From contig JAJYTM010000009.1 of NCBI GenBank assembly GCA_021793035.1, forward strand, positions 1-16,303: a DNA stretch of 16,303 nucleotides, written 5' to 3'. The position numbers and the translations under genes were made by a program. Below are positions 14,407-16,303 of the stretch, piece by piece. The number at the start of each line of letters is the position of its first letter. The stretch's first letter is position 1. The DNA comes from Microcaldota archaeon (GTDB taxonomy: Archaea; Micrarchaeota; Micrarchaeia; Micrarchaeales; Micrarchaeaceae). The notes beneath the pieces were generated by a model. It was not told the DNA's origin, did no database searches, and worked only from the letters and a program-made list of their open reading frames with translations.

Positions 14407-14925
14407 TCATTTGGCTACAGCGTGACTCTTAGTTGCCCTAGGGCTGGAAACCAGTACGCTGTGCCCCGCAACGAACTCCAGGAAAGCACCGGGGTTTATT
14501 ATGTACGACTTAGAGCCCTGCTGCATCGTATGTATGCCTACGTTCTCAAGGATTAGCATGTCGCCGCTGTCCATCCCCACGAGGTACGGTCCTTTGGCGT
14601 TGACTCCTCCGTACACATCAAACAGGCCAGCTATGTATTCTGCTGAATACTCATTGCGGTACTTGAACAGGCGGGTTTTCCTCTCTAGCGCGTCAATCAT
14701 CAGCTTCTTAAGCTTGGAGTTGTAGAACTTTACCTGCGAAACGCCCTGCTCTTCGCTGATAAGTATCTTATTGGGCTCTATGCCGAACTCATCTATCGCT
14801 ATCTTCACAAATTTCTCCACGACTCTCTCGTTGTGGCTGTTCATACCTATGTAATCCCTTATCGTGTGGCTGCATGCGCCCAGCGCATAGCTGACGTTCG
14901 GATTGAGGCCTAGTTTTTTGGACAT
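14407..14925 (-). CDS. Stand-alone LAGLIDADG-fold protein, catalytic acids missing
   Basis: A 172-residue protein that reads as a homing-endonuclease fold without cleavage residues. Motif 2 is YIAGLFDVYGG (97-107), where the metal-binding Asp of LAGLIDADG is replaced by Tyr105. A weaker motif 1 is SYALGACSHTI (12-22), also without the acid. Between them come a helix and strand (HNERVVEKFVKIAIDEFGIEP, then SQVKFYNSKLKKLM) arranged as in archaeal intein and intron endonucleases. Both motifs are 84 residues apart, as in double-motif enzymes. There is no intein or intron around it in this window. By analogy with bacterial WhiA it may be a domesticated nucleic-acid-binding protein (inference). ATG 14925 lies 28 bases from the TATA element shared with the K+ channel gene, so the mRNA is probably leaderless. 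Confidence 0.7.
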   Translation of the reverse strand: MSKKLGLNPNVSYALGACSHTIRDYIGMNSHNERVVEKFVKIAIDEFGIEPNKILISEEQGVSQVKFYNSKLKKLMIDALERKTRLFKYRNEYSAEYIAGLFDVYGGVNAKGPYLVGMDSGDMLILENVGIHTMQQGSKSYIINPGAFLEFVAGHSVLVSSPRATKSHAVAK

Positions 14926-14948
14926 CTATTAGTATTCACCAGCAAATG

Positions 14949-14957
14949 ATTTATACT
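14949..14957. promoter_or_regulatory. Shared TATA element of divergent leaderless genes
   Basis: ATTTATACT reads as TTTATA on the plus strand and AGTATAAAT on the minus strand. The centre is 26 bases before ATG 14979 and 28 bases before ATG 14925. One TATA element can thus drive both genes with transcription starting at the two start codons. Confidence 0.5.
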
Positions 14958-14978
14958 TGCACTGCAAAAGCACCATAT

Positions 14979-15728
14979 ATGGCTTCGCAGACAACAATAA
15001 TCGCGTATGCGATTGCTTTGGCAATGGTGCTTGCGTTCGGCACAGTGGGAACTTATGCACTTGGCCATAACAGCACGAACTTCAATGTGCGCATAAGCAG
15101 CTGGATAGAAGCGCTATACTTCACCGTGACTACGATAAGCACAGTCGGATATGGGGACATAGTACCTGTGAGCAACATTGCCAGGATATTCGACATGGCG
15201 CTTATACTTTCAGGGCTCGGCGTGTTCTTGGCTGCAATAACCGCAATATCGGGTGAATTTGTGAATTCCAGACTTACAAAACTTTCCGGGAAGATATCCG
15301 GACTTGAGAGGAGGATGCTGACAGGGCATGTCGTATTGATAGGCTTTGATACCACCAATGCGCTTGTAGCAAGCAAGCTAAAAAAACAGAAGAAGAAATT
15401 TGTCATAGTCACTGAGGACAAGTCCCTTGCAGACAAGCTCGAGGATGAGGGATTCAATGCATATGTTGCGGACATAACCTCTGAGGTAGATATGAAGGCG
15501 TTCAGGCTTGATAAAGCCAAGAGGATAGTTGTGGACGTGCGGGACGTTTCAAGGACCGTTTATGCCGCAATTGTGGCGAAAGCCATAGCCGGCAATAAGA
15601 ACGTGATGGTGGTCGCTGCCACAGAAGAGGTAGAGAAGCACCTCAAGGAGCTGGATATCGAGCATATAATAAACCCTTCGGCCATAGCTGCCGGAATAAT
15701 AGGGGACAGCATATCCAAAGAGGCGTAG
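14979..15728 (+). CDS. Two-TM potassium channel with RCK/TrkA-N domain (MthK-like)
   Basis: A K+ channel subunit of 249 residues that would form tetramers in the membrane. Span 1 is about 5-28. The pore helix and selectivity filter are in ALYFTVTTISTVGYGD (45-60, with TVGYGD at 55-60), and span 2 is about 66-90. A Rossmann-type RCK domain follows (about 116-249: GHVVLIGFDTTNALVASKL, then FVIVTEDKSLADKLEDEGF and KAKRIVVDVRD in pieces). The Gly-rich loop reads GFDTTN instead of GxGxxG, as loose as in MthK-type RCK domains, so ligand binding may not involve NAD. There is no RCK-C domain. ATG 14979 is preferred over ATG 14946 because of the TATA spacing and because the upstream frame overlaps the TATA element. 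It converges on the 16S gene. Confidence 0.9.
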   Translation: MASQTTIIAYAIALAMVLAFGTVGTYALGHNSTNFNVRISSWIEALYFTVTTISTVGYGDIVPVSNIARIFDMALILSGLGVFLAAITAISGEFVNSRLTKLSGKISGLERRMLTGHVVLIGFDTTNALVASKLKKQKKKFVIVTEDKSLADKLEDEGFNAYVADITSEVDMKAFRLDKAKRIVVDVRDVSRTVYAAIVAKAIAGNKNVMVVAATEEVEKHLKELDIEHIINPSAIAAGIIGDSISKEA

Positions 15729-15743
15729 CTGGAGAAGGATTGC

Positions 15744-15748
15744 TTTTT
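15744..15748 (+). terminator. T-run, possible terminator of the K+ channel gene
   Basis: Five T residues lie 16 bases after the channel gene stop codon. Archaeal RNA polymerase terminates at T-rich stretches without needing a hairpin. Five is a weak run, and it is the only one between the channel gene and the convergent 16S gene. Confidence 0.3.
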
Positions 15749-16001
15749 GCATAGCTCGCGCTGACTAGCTACAAAACGGATGCAGCTTGAGGATTAATGC
15801 GAGGACATCGCGCTTTATTTGCACACAATATAGTTGAGGTGATCTATCCGCAGGTTCCCCTACGGATACCTTGTTATGCCTTACCCCTCCTCACAGAACC
15901 CTAACTCGAAAGTACCCGAAGGTACTGCCTCACTAGGACCCCACTTGGGTGGATTGGCAGGCGGTGTGTGCAAGGAGCAGGGACAGATTCACCGCTCGAA
16001 T

Positions 16002-16167
16002 TCACACTGTAGAGCCGATCAAATCTTTTACCGCTTTGACAACCTCTCTAGAAGAAGGATTTTGCAGGACTTTATCATATTCATCTTTAAGTATCTTTAA
16101 AGCATCATCATTAGCACTGTGCCTGCATTACTTCTTCATAGAGGGTTGCAAAGGATTTGATTGGCAT
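16002..16167 (-). pseudogene. Frameshifted small ORF inside the 16S insertion
   Basis: On the rRNA-sense strand an ATG at 16167 opens MPIKSFATLYEEVMQAQC and stops at 16111. In the next frame, from about 16118, SANDDALKILKDEYDKVLQ continues through NPSSREVVKAVKDLIGSTV to a stop at 16002-16004, inside the terminal helix. A single-base change would join them into about 55 residues with a smooth helical character. It is far shorter than a LAGLIDADG endonuclease and shows no such motif, so its family is unknown. It could be a decayed remnant or chance. Confidence 0.35.
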
Positions 16168-16231
16168 ATAGTCACAGGTAATACACTACCGATGATTAAT
16201 ATATGCCTTTCGGCTCATCACAGTTTAGTGA
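16002..16231 (-). other. Insertion in 16S rRNA: intron or expansion segment
   Basis: Normally a loop of about eight bases separates the two strands of the hairpin AATCGC...GAGCGGTGAAT (about E. coli 1350-1370). Here about 220 bases intervene. The ends pair: TCAC/GTGA, a TAA bulge on one strand, ACTGT/ACAGT, then GAT opposite T, and GAGCC/GGCTC. Both unpaired bulges fall on the same strand, so this is not a canonical bulge-helix-bulge, whose bulges lie on opposite strands. It could be a relaxed BHB intron or an unspliced helix extension. GCC-GAAA-GGC near the 5' end can form a competing small hairpin. Fragments of a small frameshifted ORF lie inside. Confidence 0.75.
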
Positions 16232-16303
16232 CAAGCGATTACTAGGGATCCCATCTTCATGAGGGCGAGTTTCAGCCCTCAATCCGAACTTAGGTCGGTT
16301 TTA

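Larger units (their letters stand above)
15834..16303 (-). rRNA. 16S rRNA, 3' part, with an insertion
   Basis: Read on the minus strand, the gene enters from the window edge with the archaeal 3'-domain stretch AACCGACCTAAGTTCGGATT, GAGGGCTGAAACTCGCCCTC, then CCCTAGTAATCGC. The exon resumes with GAGCGGTGAAT, CCCTGCTCCTTGCACACACC, the h44 hairpin, CATAACAAGGTATCC, GGGGAACCTGCGG and the end AGATCACCTCA near 15834. An insertion of about 220 bases (16002-16231) interrupts a hairpin loop. h44 carries unusual but paired changes (1404-1497, 1406-1495 in E. coli numbering). The anti-Shine-Dalgarno end is CACCUCA. The 5' two-thirds lie outside the window. No 23S or tRNA follows before the convergent K+ channel gene. 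Confidence 0.95.

Noticed and set aside
16002..16231. Insertion as a group I intron
   Set aside because: It is too short and shows no recognisable P/Q/R/S core. The end pairing resembles a helix extension or a BHB-like substrate instead.
1..16303. CRISPR array, insertion sequence, toxin-antitoxin or phage defence module
   Set aside because: No regularly spaced repeats, transposase-like frames, terminal inverted repeats or defence domains were seen. Most genes are housekeeping or surface functions.

Overview
The window reads as the genome of a small-genome (DPANN-type) archaeon, most probably a Micrarchaeota/ARMAN-like lineage. The archaeal markers are pelota, archaeal NAC-alpha, DUF424, TruD, a tRNA-Ser with an intron after position 37, TATA-box promoters with very short leaders, and the 3' part of an archaeal-type 16S rRNA gene. 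The lineage call is inference. It rests on a pilin-like N-terminus of the SAMEYLMTYGWAI type that is common in DPANN genomes, and on a divergent 16S decoding region. Base composition looks even (about half G+C by eye) and genes are packed tightly, with spacings often of 4-25 bases.

Layout. 1-1027: pelota (ribosome rescue). 1053-2551: two unrecognised genes diverging from one palindromic TATA element. 2552-3734: a TATA promoter with a possible tiny ORF, a winged-helix regulator, a strong 9-bp hairpin, then an unrecognised acidic protein whose end overlaps the next gene tail to tail. 3703-6887: O6-methylguanine-DNA methyltransferase diverging from a block of ilvE, an HPP-family membrane protein and truD. 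6958-9705: an unrecognised helical protein, a THUMP/RlmM-like 2'-O-methyltransferase and an MFS transporter, probably one operon. 9718-10868 (minus): intron-containing tRNA-Ser(CGA) followed closely by a secreted clan GH-A glycoside hydrolase. 11053-12964: a cellulose-synthase-like GT2 and DUF424. 12970-13317 (minus): NAC-alpha. 13420-14379: a pilin-like anchor fused to LamG-type domains. 14407-14925 (minus): a stand-alone LAGLIDADG-fold protein lacking both catalytic acids. 14979-15728: a two-TM K+ channel with an RCK domain. 15834-16303 (minus): 16S rRNA 3' part, running off the window.

Functional themes. Translation and RNA: pelota, TruD, the RlmM-like enzyme, NAC, tRNA-Ser and 16S. Cell surface and glycans: the GT2, the secreted glycosidase and the LamG pilin-like protein. 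No defence system, CRISPR array or insertion sequence was seen.

The most unusual part is the 16S gene. A roughly 220-nt insertion sits in the loop of a small 3'-domain hairpin and carries remnants of a frameshifted small ORF. The h44 decoding region shows paired base changes at positions (1404-1497 and 1406-1495) that are almost invariant elsewhere. The anti-Shine-Dalgarno end reads CACCUCA rather than CACCUCC. No 23S gene follows: the K+ channel gene converges on the 16S 3' end. Next in interest are the catalytically dead LAGLIDADG protein and the repeated use of single TATA elements between divergent genes.
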